Shown one piece after another: positions 24,601-36,231 of a DNA stretch of 64,000 bases. Position 1 is the first letter of the stretch, and each line of letters opens with the position of its first letter. The notes under the pieces are model-generated. The model did not search any database, was not told the DNA's origin, and saw only the letters and a program-made list of their open reading frames with translations. This DNA is from Artocarpus heterophyllus (lineage: Eukaryota > Streptophyta > Magnoliopsida > Rosales > Moraceae). The DNA is taken from contig CM046348.1 in the NCBI GenBank assembly GCA_025403435.1, positions 38,245,534 through 38,309,533 of the forward strand, in the 5' to 3' direction. The position numbers and the translations under genes are program-made.

Positions 24601-26247
24601 TAAAGAATCATATACCAAACATAAGCAAACATACCATAAAAATTTAGTAAGATAACACAATCAACTAAACAAGCATTTGTGTTCAAGTGTCAAAATTTTG
24701 AAAATATCACAACCTTACAACGATAATTCCTAAATTAGAATTCAACAAGCCGTCTAGGGGAGACTTGCCAAATTCAATTAGAAACATGGATCCCCTCTTA
24801 TTTAATATATGCCATCCAGGACCTGTATGATCAAGTATATATTAATAATCGTTTCTTTAGCCATCAATTTTATTAACAGAGCTCCTTGGGGAGGTTAATA
24901 ATAAAATCAACACGAGTGTATAACCACCGTTTTAATATTTTAACCATGATTTATAATCACCACCTAAGGGTGTGCAACAATAAATCATGCTAAAATACCT
25001 TATCCTCTCAAAGATCCAACCTGATATATGATGAAGTCCCTACCTAAGGGTCAAAACCACCATATGCTGTCTATGGACCAACGATGGATGCCATAGGTCC
25101 TCTCTTCAAAAACCTTCTCCCACTCAATCTTTTGAAATCAAAGTTATTTTAAAAGGACATGCATTAACATTTTTTAATGAGCGGCACTCACTATTCTATT
25201 ATGATATGTTATTAATATACATGGGAAATTATATTATAATGTAGACAAGCAAAGCAATCATGCAAAGCCACAAGCAAAATAATAAATAGCTGTAATATTA
25301 TGGTTCCACCATAAAAAAAAGAAATTAAAGATTATAAGAGATCAATCAAAACATATTATCGATTCTTCATACTTAAATATTCAAATTGTATCTGTCTTCA
25401 TGTATCATCTATCTTTAAGTCTTCAGTCTCGCATTGATCAATACTCCAAATTTCAAGTCATATTGAAATTTAATGTTTCTTATAATTGTCAAAAAAAAAA
25501 AATCAAAACTACGTCAAAAAATGCACCTTTTTTGGAAATTCATAGCTCTCTACCAGCATGCCGATATGTGTGATTGGCCTACCAGTCATGACCTATCAAC
25601 CTACCGATCTTCACAGTTTGGCCTACCGCCAAAGTCGTCAGAATTTTACCCCACGGATGGCCTGCTGATCTTGGAGGTTTGGCCTATTGGTCTATGATCA
25701 TTGCTCTACCAAGCTTAAGGATTCAACCTGCCAACCAAGCAGAAATCCCGTTTTCTAGAAAATATAGTTTTTATGTAGTTTTTCAATCTTAGTTTCAACA
25801 ATTCAAAAACATAAAAATTTAGAGACTCAGGAAATACTTGTGGAATGATATCATCCATCTTTTATATCTGTCTTCTAGATTTGTTTTCTAGATCCGTCTT
25901 CTCTGAATGATTATTTAATTACAAAATTCTTACAAATTTAAAATAAATAATAATTCATAGACGGTGATGATAGACCGCCATCTAATTACGTAAAAAACTT
26001 ATATACTCATTCTAATATCTAAGGAACCATAACCGACACAAATTAATTAATTAATTAATAATTAAATAATAATTTAATCAATCATAATTAGTTAATAAGT
26101 ATTCACTATATAATCTCATGACAATATAAATATATAGAAATCCTAGAGTGCCAACTCTCTAAAAAATCAAATTTAAGCATAGAAGAAATCAAAATCACAT
26201 AATTTATGCATATAGCATGATCACAAACTTGTAAATTTATGTAAAAA
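24601..26247 (-). other. Untranslated leader of copia A
   Basis: This lies between the primer site and gag and has no long frame. It contains short perfect hairpins (24752-24764, 24882-24893, 24961-24972, 25042-25051) and a patch of ggcctaccg/cctgccaac words at 25550-25740. The family B leader has a similar length (about 1.5 kb). Confidence 0.65.
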
Positions 26248-26264
26248 CCTATCTCTAATACCAA
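26248..26264 (-). promoter_or_regulatory. Primer binding site of copia A
   Basis: On the minus strand, ttggtattagagatagg follows the 5' LTR by one base. It resembles the TGGTATCAGAGC site complementary to initiator-Met tRNA used by most plant copia elements, with two changes. Confidence 0.8.
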
Positions 26265-26265
26265 C

Positions 26266-28113
26266 TGTTGGAAAAACAATATGTAGTAGAAATTTAAAAA
26301 ATTTTTAATTAGAGTAATTTTCAAAACACAAGTTTGACACGCTATATGCATAGATAACCAGATCTTACTAACCTTGTATGCCAAAGAGCTCTTGCAATTT
26401 GTGAAAAGTAAGGCATTCCAAAATAGCCTTAACCAACTAGTCTTCGTTGCTATTCTCTATCTAGGATCGGATGTGTGTGGGCACACCTCATATAGCTTTT
26501 TCTTGGTGACTCTCCTTCTAACAAATTGAGAAAATCTAGAACTGAAGTTCGTGATTTGTGAATAATAGCTCTTCAAGGAGTTTTAGAGATTGACAGACTA
26601 GAGTAGTCACTCTTAATTTCTCAACTGATCTAAATAACTCAAAAAAATCACTACCTATTTATAAAGGTCATCCCATGGTTGTTTATTATCAGATAAGGTC
26701 TCAAAAATTTAAATCTGGATCAAATTTGATAAAATCATGTAAAAACGCATGATCAGATTATCATTTGAATGGTAGGATCAGCTTGTCAAACTTACGATAA
26801 ATGATCCCTATGAATCTTTTATTTTCCACCTGAAATTCTTTGGATCGAGCCTCAAATTTAAGTCAAATAACCCAATAGTGAAGTCATCTAATTCAAACAG
26901 TCATATCTAGATAATCTCTAGGAAAATAAATATTCTTGATAATTCAACAAGTTTATCTTAAAACATACATGAATTATCTGATCCTATCAAATTTCAGTAA
27001 ATCTAATAATTTAACATAAGTCACCAATATATTAGAAAAGCACGTCGCATCGTTACTGGATTTATTATGAGCTAGCAAAGGGGACCTGAAGGACCTATAT
27101 AGTTCAAGCTCTTGATAATTATAAAACCCAATATCTTGGATATATATGTCATAATTATCAACTCTAATGCTACTCCACTAAAAGCTTAGAATTGCACTCT
27201 CGAACTATATAAAATTACGAAGCCCAAAAAGCTAAGTATCTATGACATATCATAATGTATCGTATCCCCAAAGGATATCCATAATCAGCTTAAGGATAAA
27301 TTTTGTCATGCTTTCCCAGTTATTTTTCTCTTACGTTTTATTATCACACAATTAGAAAACTTACCATCCAAAGACAGTATTCCATTACGTTACACCTATG
27401 TATCCAAATGGATGAGCACTGTAGTCTTTCAATTACTGAATAATGCATATAAAAGGACATCATTGACTCCTAAAGAGGAGCTATGGATTCTATATCTATA
27501 AACAACAGGTCTACGCTATCAAGAGTCAAGTCTCCAATGTACCGGCATTCGTGCCAACATAAAATATGGATGTCCCTTTGGTGCATCAAAAGACATAAGT
27601 CAAGATAACGGGCCCACTATTCATCTCAAGATTAAGATACAACATATATGACTTTCTAAAGTGAATTGATTTACTGAGACAAAATTATTAATTTAAATTA
27701 ATTACACTTTATGTCCTGATCCAATACATTGTCACCTATGATAATACACCAATGTTTCTATTCGTAGAGTCCACCTCCGATGGCCAAGATAGATCATCTT
27801 CCATTAGGGATATATACAACATAACAATCTTTGCATGAATAATGTGCACAACTTTATTCTCTCGATTGTGGATCTTATGATTTAAACCATCACCTTTAGA
27901 ATCATATCTTCTATATAATCTATCCATCATATGTCTGATTCTAAAGGTTTAGACCAATAGTCTCAACCTTTTGTTTGCTTATCATACATCCAATAAATAT
28001 GACTGTCAAGAGGACAACAATTTGGTGTATAAATAATAAATAAATTGTTTATTGATAAAAATGTCCCCAAAAACATATTAAAGTTTTACTCCTTAGGGCA
28101 TACATTTCTAACA
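26266..28113 (-). repeat. 5' LTR of copia family A (1848 bp)
   Basis: Begins TGTTGGAAAAACA and ends TTCTAACA, followed by the ATATG duplication. It is clearly diverged from its partner at 18951-20790, with many substitutions and small indels, indicating an old insertion. Confidence 0.9.
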
Positions 28114-29050
28114 ATATGTCACTACATATGGGTCTTGTTTGCATGCTCCCTCAAGTTTGGCATGATTTGGAATCATTTGGTATATCACTCTAGCAAGAAT
28201 TGGCTTCAAATGATGGGCTTGTTGGGAGAGCCAATCTTGGTTCTAGCTCATAAAGTGGATAGTGTGGTAATGGTGGTGTTGATGGCTAAAAAGGATTACT
28301 TGGTGGTGCAAATGATAAGACCATTATTACGTTTAAATAAATGGTTTCTTGAATTTCTTTATCCGCCAATAATTCTTGTGCCTCACCTTCACAATTTAAA
28401 CTACTTTTCTAACCTTGGTTGTTTGAATAAGTCATATCACAATCTTCATCAAGCCACACCATACGCTTTACTATTTGATCGTTTCCTTTAAGCCTTTCCA
28501 CTTGTTTTTAACTTTGTGTTGGCTCCAAAAAGTGGCAATCTTCCCTACTGACACTTGGAACATCCATACAAGGATTAGATGCTTTCACTTCTTTAAAGTT
28601 TTATACCATTGACACCTTATGTTGTAAGGTTTCAAATGATGCCTCTACCAATTCGTCCATTCTTTCAAGATCTTTAGCAAGAAAATTCTTTAAGGTTGGC
28701 TCCTTTTCTTGAGTTGGGTGTCACACCATGGCTCTATAAAATTTGAATTGCTCTTCCAACACTTCAAATACCAATAATTATACTTCATCATGCCTTCCAA
28801 CACAGAATAGGCTTCATCGACGGATTGTTATTACAAAGTGGTATTACCATCTCTACTTTCAACCCAATATCTTGTTAGAACACATAAGCCATTAAGAAAA
28901 TTTTGAAGTTGTCATTCCTTGGAGAAACCGTGATGAGGAAACCAAATAAGCAATTCTTTGTATCTTCACCAAGCACTAAACAATTGTTCCAAATCTTGTT
29001 GGGAAGAACTTAGGAGGACTTGTCGATGAAACATCTCAAAGTGCCTCAAT
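28114..29050 (-). pseudogene. Ty3/gypsy gag remnant
   Basis: On the minus strand, a retrotransposon-gag core reads RYKELLIWFPHHGFSKE, a stop, then QLQNFLNGL (about 28965-28880). Downstream is SVDEAYSVLEGMMKYNYW (28830-28770). This is the RWKELLRxCPHHG...QLxxFYNGL pattern of Athila/Tat-type gypsy gag. Stops and small indels are frequent. The family A copia insertion cuts the gag region at 28113. Confidence 0.75.
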
Positions 29051-29175
29051 TAAAATAAATAACTCAAATAAAAATCAAAACAAAACATAACAAAATAAAT
29101 TAAACGAGAAGAAAAATAGTCAAACTTATCCTTAGGCAAATTAGTATCAATATTAACCAAAATTAAACAAAAGAA

Positions 29176-29194
29176 TCTCCTACAACGGCAAACT
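29176..29194 (-). promoter_or_regulatory. Degraded gypsy primer binding site
   Basis: The minus strand reads agtttgccgttgtaggaga just after the LTR end. It recalls the TGGCGCCGTTGCCGGGGA site used by Athila-type gypsy elements, with several changes. Its position between LTR and gag supports the call. Confidence 0.55.
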
Positions 29195-29198
29195 TGAT

Positions 29199-30504
29199 TG
29201 TTGGAAATTACAAATACACAATATCGTATAAACAAGTATATTATAATATAATGATGAATAGAGTATCGTTCCCATGGAGATTGTGTTTAATTTTGATTAA
29301 TTATCAAAATTGCATTAACTTTAGGATTATTTGAGTAATTGATTACAAAGAAAATGAAATGAAACTTATCATATTAAAAATAAAATTAAAACTAAATCAA
29401 CGAATCTAAAATAATAAAACAAAACTTTAGGGATCTGATTTCACTAATTAGCTTCATTTGGATTAAATTTACTTTTTAATAGATTAATTTTAATTCATGA
29501 AATTGTTAGTAGAATGCATTAAATTACTAACTTGTCTATTCCATTAAACTAGTCAGCACATTTATATTAACTAAAACCCCTATATTCCTATGACTAATTA
29601 ATTATTCAAAGTGACTACATATGCGTTAAGGATATATTTCTATTCCAAATTGCAGATGCTACCCTATATTGATCAAGACCCAAACTCCACTTTTCAATTT
29701 CAATCAAGTAAAACAATGTCACCTAATAATTGTCTAAATCATTAAGAGCATTAAGTACATAACAAAATAGACAATTATTAATGATCAAATATCAATTCAA
29801 GAGAGAAAAATAAATCAAAATATATTAATAAGATCCATTACGAGCCTAAAAAATAAAACTAAAGCTTAAATTATAATAAAATTCAAATTACAAATAAAAT
29901 AAACAGCATCAATATATAAGCATTTTTAGAATATACAAAGATTTAGAAAATAAAAATGCAAAAGAAATCACCAGAGTGGAGATGTCACAAACTTCAAATT
30001 CTTCTCCCATAACCTTCTTTTGTTTCCTCTTTATAGCTCTAAAATACTCTCTTGTGTTGTCTTCAAAAGAAAAATAAATATCTAAAACTAAAACTAAAAA
30101 TAAATTCTAAAACAAAAATGAAAAACTAAACTATAATTTATTTTTTCCCCATTTTCTTTTTGGGATCAGGTCTGCCAATTTTTTTCTTAGGCATTATTCT
30201 TCTCTAGTGGCCCTAAATTATCTCCTTTTTCCCCCTTATTCATGCTACATGGAGAAAGAAGTAGTCCATTAAGGCTTTGACTCTAGCAGACATGTGCTAG
30301 CGTGCTAGTAGCGATGATAATTATAATATTAGCAACAATAATAAAAATATAATAGTATAATATTAATATTCATAGTAATATTAATATTAAATTATAGTAT
30401 TATTATTATATTATTTATATTTATATTGCTATTATTAATACTAATATATTATTATCAAATATTGATGTTTAATAATAATATTATTAAATAATAATAATAA
30501 TAAT
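29199..30504 (-). mobile_element. Gypsy-type 5' LTR, minus strand
   Basis: In plus orientation it begins TGTTGGAAATTAC next to the primer site. Inverted, it shows the same landmarks as the relic at 17.4-18.5 kb: a gaagtttgtgacatctcca block (29967-29991), ccatgggaacgatactct near 29260, and a long AT-rich leader. Its far end is AT-rich (aataatattaat words), and a Mutator-like element is inserted there. Confidence 0.6.
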
Positions 30505-30512
30505 AATTTTAT

Positions 30513-33512
30513 GGGAAATGTTTTGATAAGACCCTCTTAAAGGGTCTTATCTATAAGACTCTTTTTTTAAGCTATTGGATTTAATCCAATGGTTTAAAAC
30601 CTTCAACTCCACCTAATTACAATGAGATTTCTCTTACACAATCAAAATTAAAAAAAAATAAAAACCCAATATTTTAACAAAATAAAAAATAAAGGGAAAA
30701 AAAAACGTTGGCATCGATAAGGAGGAGAACCTTGGTGTTGGCGACCCAACAACAGAATACGAGCTTGCAAGCTCCACGACCTTTGATTGGCCTCAACAAC
30801 CTCTTCGATTGCCCACAAGCTTGTGAGCCTCGATGACCTCCGTGACAGAGATTGAAATGAGATTGTGTGACCTAGATATGAAAGAGTATGATTCGCCCAT
30901 GCGAACGGTGTTCACCTATGCGATAGTGACTCGTGACCTATGCATTCGTAATTTGACTTAGAGCCAGGCAATGGGATATAGTCTCGATGATCAGGGGCCT
31001 AAGGATGGCAATAGACGGCCGAGAAGGGGGACTCAACTGTTGTGGATCGATAGCGAGCCACGATAGTTGAATCACGATATAACCATCTGTTGGAAAAGGA
31101 TATATAGTGGAATTTTAAAACTTTTATAAAAATAAATTCTTTTCCAAAAAACAAATTTAATATACTAAGTATATAAATTAATAATAGATCTTACATAGCT
31201 CTTTTATATACCGAAGTCTGCAGAAAGATCGAATAGAGAAGAACATTCTAGAAGAGTCTCAACCAACTGGCCTTGCCTACTATTCTCTTTCCATTATTGG
31301 ACTGTGGGTGGCCGCACATTATCCAGCCTTTCCTCTATTAACTCTTCCTCCAACCACTTGAGAAAACCAAGAGCTAAGATTCTAGATTTTGAACAATAGC
31401 TCTCTAAGAGTTTTAGAGTTTCTATCACTAGAAAACTTACTCTATACATCTCAAATGATCTAAGGAACAATGAAAAATAGTTCCCTTTAGACTCTGGTCA
31501 AATTCAGGGTTGGTTCTTATCAGATTTGTCTTCAAAATTCAAGTTTGGATCAACTGATTATGAAAAACACATCAAAAACATGTAACTGTATTATCATATA
31601 TTTGGCATGCCGATCAAGGAGATTGGTCTACCAAACTGGCTGACCCAACCTATCGAACTGGCTGCACCGGCCTGCCAAATTGTTTGCACCAGCCTACCAA
31701 ACTTGGCCACCAGCTTGCTGACCGAGCGATAATCTAAAGATCTCAGAATCTCTTCTTTTCACATGGGAATCTTAGATAAAGCCTTGGTTTTAATTCAAAT
31801 AACTTAATAGAGAAGTTGTCTAATTAAAACAATCATATACAGATATTCCCATGTCAAATAAAATATTATCTAAATAATTCAACATGTTTATCTTCAATTA
31901 ACACACAAAACTAATTCAACCAATAAGCCAACATGAATTATTAAATCCACTCTATCAAATTTTAACTGATCTAATAATTAACATAAGTTACTAATTTGTA
32001 GCAAAAAAATGTTGTATCGTTACATGAATTATTATGGGCTAGCAAAGGGGACTCCATGGGCATATATAGATCAAGCTCTTTTAATTATAAAATATATCCT
32101 AGATACATATATTTTATAATTATTAACTTTAACGCTACTCCACTAAAAGCTTAAAACTACACTCTCGAGCTATATAAAATTACAAAGCTTCAATAAGTTA
32201 ATCGTCTACGACATATCATAATGTATAACATCTCCATAGGATATTCATAATCAGCTTAAGGATAAATCATGTTTTACTTTTCTAATTATTTTTATTTTAT
32301 GTTCTATTATCTCATCATTGGAATACTTACTATTCATAAATAGTATACTATTTGATTACATCTATGTATCCGAACAGTTTAGTGTTCCAGTCTTCAAATT
32401 ATAGATAATGACTATAAGAAAATATCATTAACTCTATAAAAGAACTATGGATTTCATATCTATAAATAACGAGTCTACCTCAATTAAGAGTCATGTCTCT
32501 AATGTACTAGTATGCGTACCATCATCAAATCAAAATGTCACTTTTTGGTACATCAAAAGACACAAGTCAAGAATGCGAGCCCATTAATTCATTTCAAGAT
32601 TAAGACATAACACATATAATTGTCTAATATGAACTAATTTAAACAAACAGAATTATTAATCAAATCAGCTCAACTTTTTGTCCCAATCCAATATATCGTC
32701 ACCTATAACAATATACCAATGTTTTTACTCATGGAGTCCCACTTTGATGACCAAGACAAGTCATCTCCGGTTAGAGACGTTGACAACATAACAATCTTAA
32801 CATGAATAAAGTACCCAACTTTATTGACTTGATTGCGGACCTTATCATTTAGACTATCACCTTTAATATTCATGTCTTTTGTAAAATGTGTCCATCATAT
32901 GCATGATCTTAAAGGTTTAGACCGACAGTCTCAAACTTTTGTTTGCAAATCTATATTCAACAGAAATGAACATAGAGAGGACAACATTTAGTATATGAAT
33001 AATATATAAATGTCTCAAAAAACTTATTAAATCATTTAATCCATAGGACACCAAGTCTAACACTATCTACGAAGGCGATGTGACATCTCAGTTATGCCCT
33101 TTTCATCAGCCGTTGAGATCTCCCTTATGTCGTCGATGTCATGTCTCCCTAGTGTCATGATGGGAATGCGACCACTGTCAGTCGCGAAACTAGTCATGAC
33201 CAAGGTGGGTTACGATTAGCATCACAAAAGATCATTACGAATCTGTGCCTCAGTCAATGCATCTCCAGTTAGACAAAAGAGAATTTTGGTGGATCTTCCT
33301 GGAGGTGGAGGGGAAACAATGTTTCCAATCTTCCTTTTTTATTTTTTTAAATTTTAAATTTTTGATTTTTAGGTTTTTAAGATTCTAGTGCGTTTAGCTC
33401 ATTTTAGAACTAGTGGACTTGTTGAATTTCAAACCATTTGATATTGATCAAGTGGATAGAAAACAAGTCTTATTGATGAGAGCAAATCGAGGGTGTTATC
33501 GTAGTTTTTTCC
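30513..33512. mobile_element. Non-autonomous Mutator-like element with 9-bp target duplication, split by a solo LTR
   Basis: TAATTTTAT is repeated exactly at 30504-30512 and 33513-33521. The left end GGGAAATGTTTTGATAAGAC matches the inverted right end GGAAAAAACTACGATAACAC. Similarity continues inward for about 110 bp (caataagactt, caatggttt and caactcca-like words on both arms). The core is GC-richer and has no transposase. A solo family A LTR occupies 31088-33062, so the element itself is about 1.0 kb. A 9-bp duplication plus long inverted ends is typical of Mutator-like elements. Confidence 0.8.
31088..33062 (-). mobile_element. Solo LTR of copia family A (1975 bp)
   Basis: Begins TGTTGGAAAAGG and ends AAGTCTAACA, with flanks ccatc (31083-31087) and ctatc (33063-33067), a 4-of-5 target duplication. 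It shares the ctccactaaaagctta, tatgtatccgaac and gtttagaccgacagtctcaa landmarks with the other family A LTRs. No internal region remains, so it arose by recombination between two LTRs. A local expansion of ggcctgcc/ctaccaaac words lies at 31600-31735. Confidence 0.88.
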
Positions 33513-34289
33513 TAATTTTATACTGAAGAACAATATTATATTAATATTAAATATATTAATATAAATAATAATTTAGTAATAACAATAATATTAATATTTA
33601 TAATGATGATGATAACAACAATGATAACATCAATATTAGTAATTTAATAACATCATATGATTATTAAAATAATAATATTGTTGTTGTTGTTAAATTTTTT
33701 ATAGAGGTTTTTTTTTTTTATGTTTTTAAATTTTTCTATTGATAATGATAATGTTATAAGTGTAATTATCTTTTAAAAAATATAAATAAAAATATTACAT
33801 TAATATATAAAAGATAATATAAATTAGGGGCCAAAATCGAGTAGGCTGAATGGATTTTAGGGATTTTTAACTCACCCAGTTTAAGTTCTGATGCATTGAT
33901 TTAAATCTAATGTGCCAAGTGAACCCAAACTTTAAAAGTAACTCACCCAATACAAATTTGGATGGATTGAGTGGGTTGATCAGACTGGACATTATTAAAA
34001 AAAAAAGAAGCTAAAACTAGCAGTTTCCCAAAATGAGAAACATATGAAGAAAAAAATTAAAATTTATCATGTATTGTTTGTCTCACAAAGATTCAGGTTC
34101 AAATATTCTCCTAGAATCATAAATCAATAAAAGATAAAAATTTACAAAACAACCTCAAATACATAAGCCATAAATTGCTAAACTGAACATAATAAAAGCT
34201 AAGATGATAAATGTCTCATTTTATTAAGGACTTGTCTAGTGTATATTAGAAACAAGAAAGAAGTCCGAAAATCAAAAAGGTCTGTTAGA

Positions 34290-34409
34290 GTGTTTGGCAA
34301 CCTAGACCTGAATCAATTGGTTTAAAACATAGTAGCATTAGAGAGTTTTACATTGTAACTTATTTTTACTTATTTTAAACTAATTGGTTTGAATCAATTC
34401 TCCAAACAC
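34290..34409. mobile_element. Small MITE, about 120 bp
   Basis: The left end gtgtttggcaacctagacct, followed by gaatcaattggtttaaa, mirrors the inverted right end gtgtttggagaattgattca, followed by aaccaattagtttaaa. The two arms total about 35 bp each and nearly fold into one hairpin. No clear target duplication. Confidence 0.7.
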
Positions 34410-34594
34410 ATATTGGATAAACTATAATGTTTTTTTTAAATGCAAGATTATATTAAAATTTAAATATATATATATATATATGCAAATATTTTTGTATACA
34501 CATATATGGTACATTGGTTGGGCTTATATTACCTCGGATTTTTGTTCAACCGTAATGTAAATATTTTTGTCAACTATATAAGATTCTAATGTAC

Positions 34595-34867
34595 AACCAA
34601 ACACAGTAATATATTCTTTCTAAAAATCTAAGAGAAGAATCTTGTGTATAACAAAACATAATAATATTGGTTTTCAAGGAATCATATTGCCTACTATCAC
34701 TATTCTAAAAATATGATTCTTACTGATTACTACATACTAAATAATATATTCTTCCTAGAAATCTAAGAGAAGATTCTTGTGTACAATTAAACGTGATAAT
34801 ATTGGTTTTTTAGGAATCATATTGCCTGCAATTACTTTTCCAGAAATATGATTTGTATTAATTACTG
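34595..34867. repeat. Diverged direct tandem repeat, two copies of about 135 bp
   Basis: Copy 1 (about 34595-34730) and copy 2 (about 34731-34867) share aatatattctt, aatctaagagaag, attcttgtgta, ataatattggtttt and ggaatcatattgcct in the same order. Confidence 0.8.
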
Positions 34868-35498
34868 TGTATCAAATGCCTTTGACATGCATTACTACCC
34901 TTAACCAATAGAATATGGAAGTATTTGGATAAGGTGCAATAGTACACCTTAGAGGTCAAACCGTTTTCAATAATACTCAGTATCCTATGCAAAGCGATAA
35001 TATTGAATATGACTCTTTCGTTTTATGTTACATGCAGAATATAGTTTATGATGACGGCGTAATATACTCGATCACAAAAGGAGAATTATGCAGATGATGA
35101 TGTAGGAGTATTCAGATTAGAATGTGTCACTTGCATAAATAGGTTAATTAGATATGGAGCAACTATGTAGTAAAAATAATGATTATAATATATTTTCAAT
35201 GTTTGGTTTTCATTCTCCGGACCAAAATTGGCACCCATGGTAAATCTAATTTCTTAAGTTTTTTTTTTTTATTAAAAAAAAAAACAAATCATGACTATTT
35301 GTCAAACAAACCCTTGTGGTACCAAAAGTTTTACACAACGGTTTATCTAAAAAATCACCGTGATAGCTTAAACTTTACACAATAGTTTTTACTTAAAATT
35401 ATCATGTAAAGTAATCCTCTCCCAGCCAACCTTGTTCAGGTTTCCACGTGATCCTACGATGGTTTTTTTTTTAACCATCCTCGGTTTTCTTTTTCATT

Positions 35499-35850
35499 GT
35501 TGAGCTATTTCTCAATCATTCTCTTTTCCTATCCCCATACATTTGTGTCTGCTTAATACAGGATCTAGTTCCTTTCCTATTCTTGCACGCTAAAGATCTT
35601 ACGTTAAAAAAATAAAAAATAAAAAAAATCTAATCCCTTACACAAGAAAAGGAACTTCCACTATCATCCCAAACCCCAAAAATTTAGAAGTCAAAGTTAT
35701 CATTAATTTGTAAAGAAACTCACACGAAAAATTTAAAGCTTTAATTTATTCGTCACTTTGTTTACCAAGTGTTTGAAATACATATCATGTTATTACATTT
35801 ACTTATTACAAACCTAACTAGTGCATATAAAAATTTTAGGACAAATGTTT
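35499..35850 (+). repeat. Left copy of a segmental duplication flanking copia D
   Basis: It shares ordered landmarks with 44735-44998 and 45838-45945: cattgttgag, aaggaacttccactatca against agaaatttccactatcacc, acacgaaa, and gtgtttgaaatacatatcatgtta against gtgtttgaaaatacatatcatgtta. The orientation is direct and identity by eye is about 80%. No gene is visible in it. Confidence 0.7.
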
Positions 35851-36231
35851 TTATAGTTCAATCTTTATTTTTTGTGGCAGAAAACTTTCTGCTACTAATA
35901 TATGGTTGCAAGACAAGAACTTTCTATCAAAATTTGGTCATAAAGCTTTTGGGACCAAAGTGTTTTTGGTCCAAAAACTTTTGAGGGCGACGATGGTAAA
36001 GAGTTTCTACTAACAAAAAGTAAGTTTTTGTGCTGCCAAACTTTTTGTAGCAAAGTGTGGAAATTCTTGTAATGTCGTTTGTTAGGAAATTTCATTTTCC
36101 ATTAGTTTGTGGTCAACATATAAAATAATAATTATATTAAGGGTATTAAATTATAACACGTTTTTTTTATTAAGTTGTCTAATTAGGAAAGCCCAAAGAC
36201 TTTTACTACGTTTGAGTTTAATAAGTGGATA

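Larger units (their letters stand above)
18951..28113 (-). mobile_element. Complete Ty1/copia retrotransposon, family A (degenerate)
   Basis: Two LTRs (18951-20790 and 26266-28113) begin TGTTGGAAAA and end TAACA. They enclose about 5.5 kb with gag, protease, integrase, reverse transcriptase and RNase H remains in the minus orientation. A 5-bp target duplication, ATATG, is exact at 18946-18950 and 28114-28118. An initiator-Met-like primer site follows the right LTR, and a polypurine tract abuts the left LTR. Both LTRs and reading frames carry many mutations, so the element is old and inactive. It inserted into gypsy-type sequence. Confidence 0.93.
33522..35460. other. AT-rich sequence with small repeats, no gene
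   Basis: 33522-33770 continues the aataatattaat composition seen left of the Mutator-like element. 33825-34000 has hAT-MITE-like words (ggggccaaaat, ctcaccca) without a second end. An (AT)n run lies at 34465-34482. The stretch also contains the MITE and tandem repeat listed separately. No supported gene. Confidence 0.5.
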
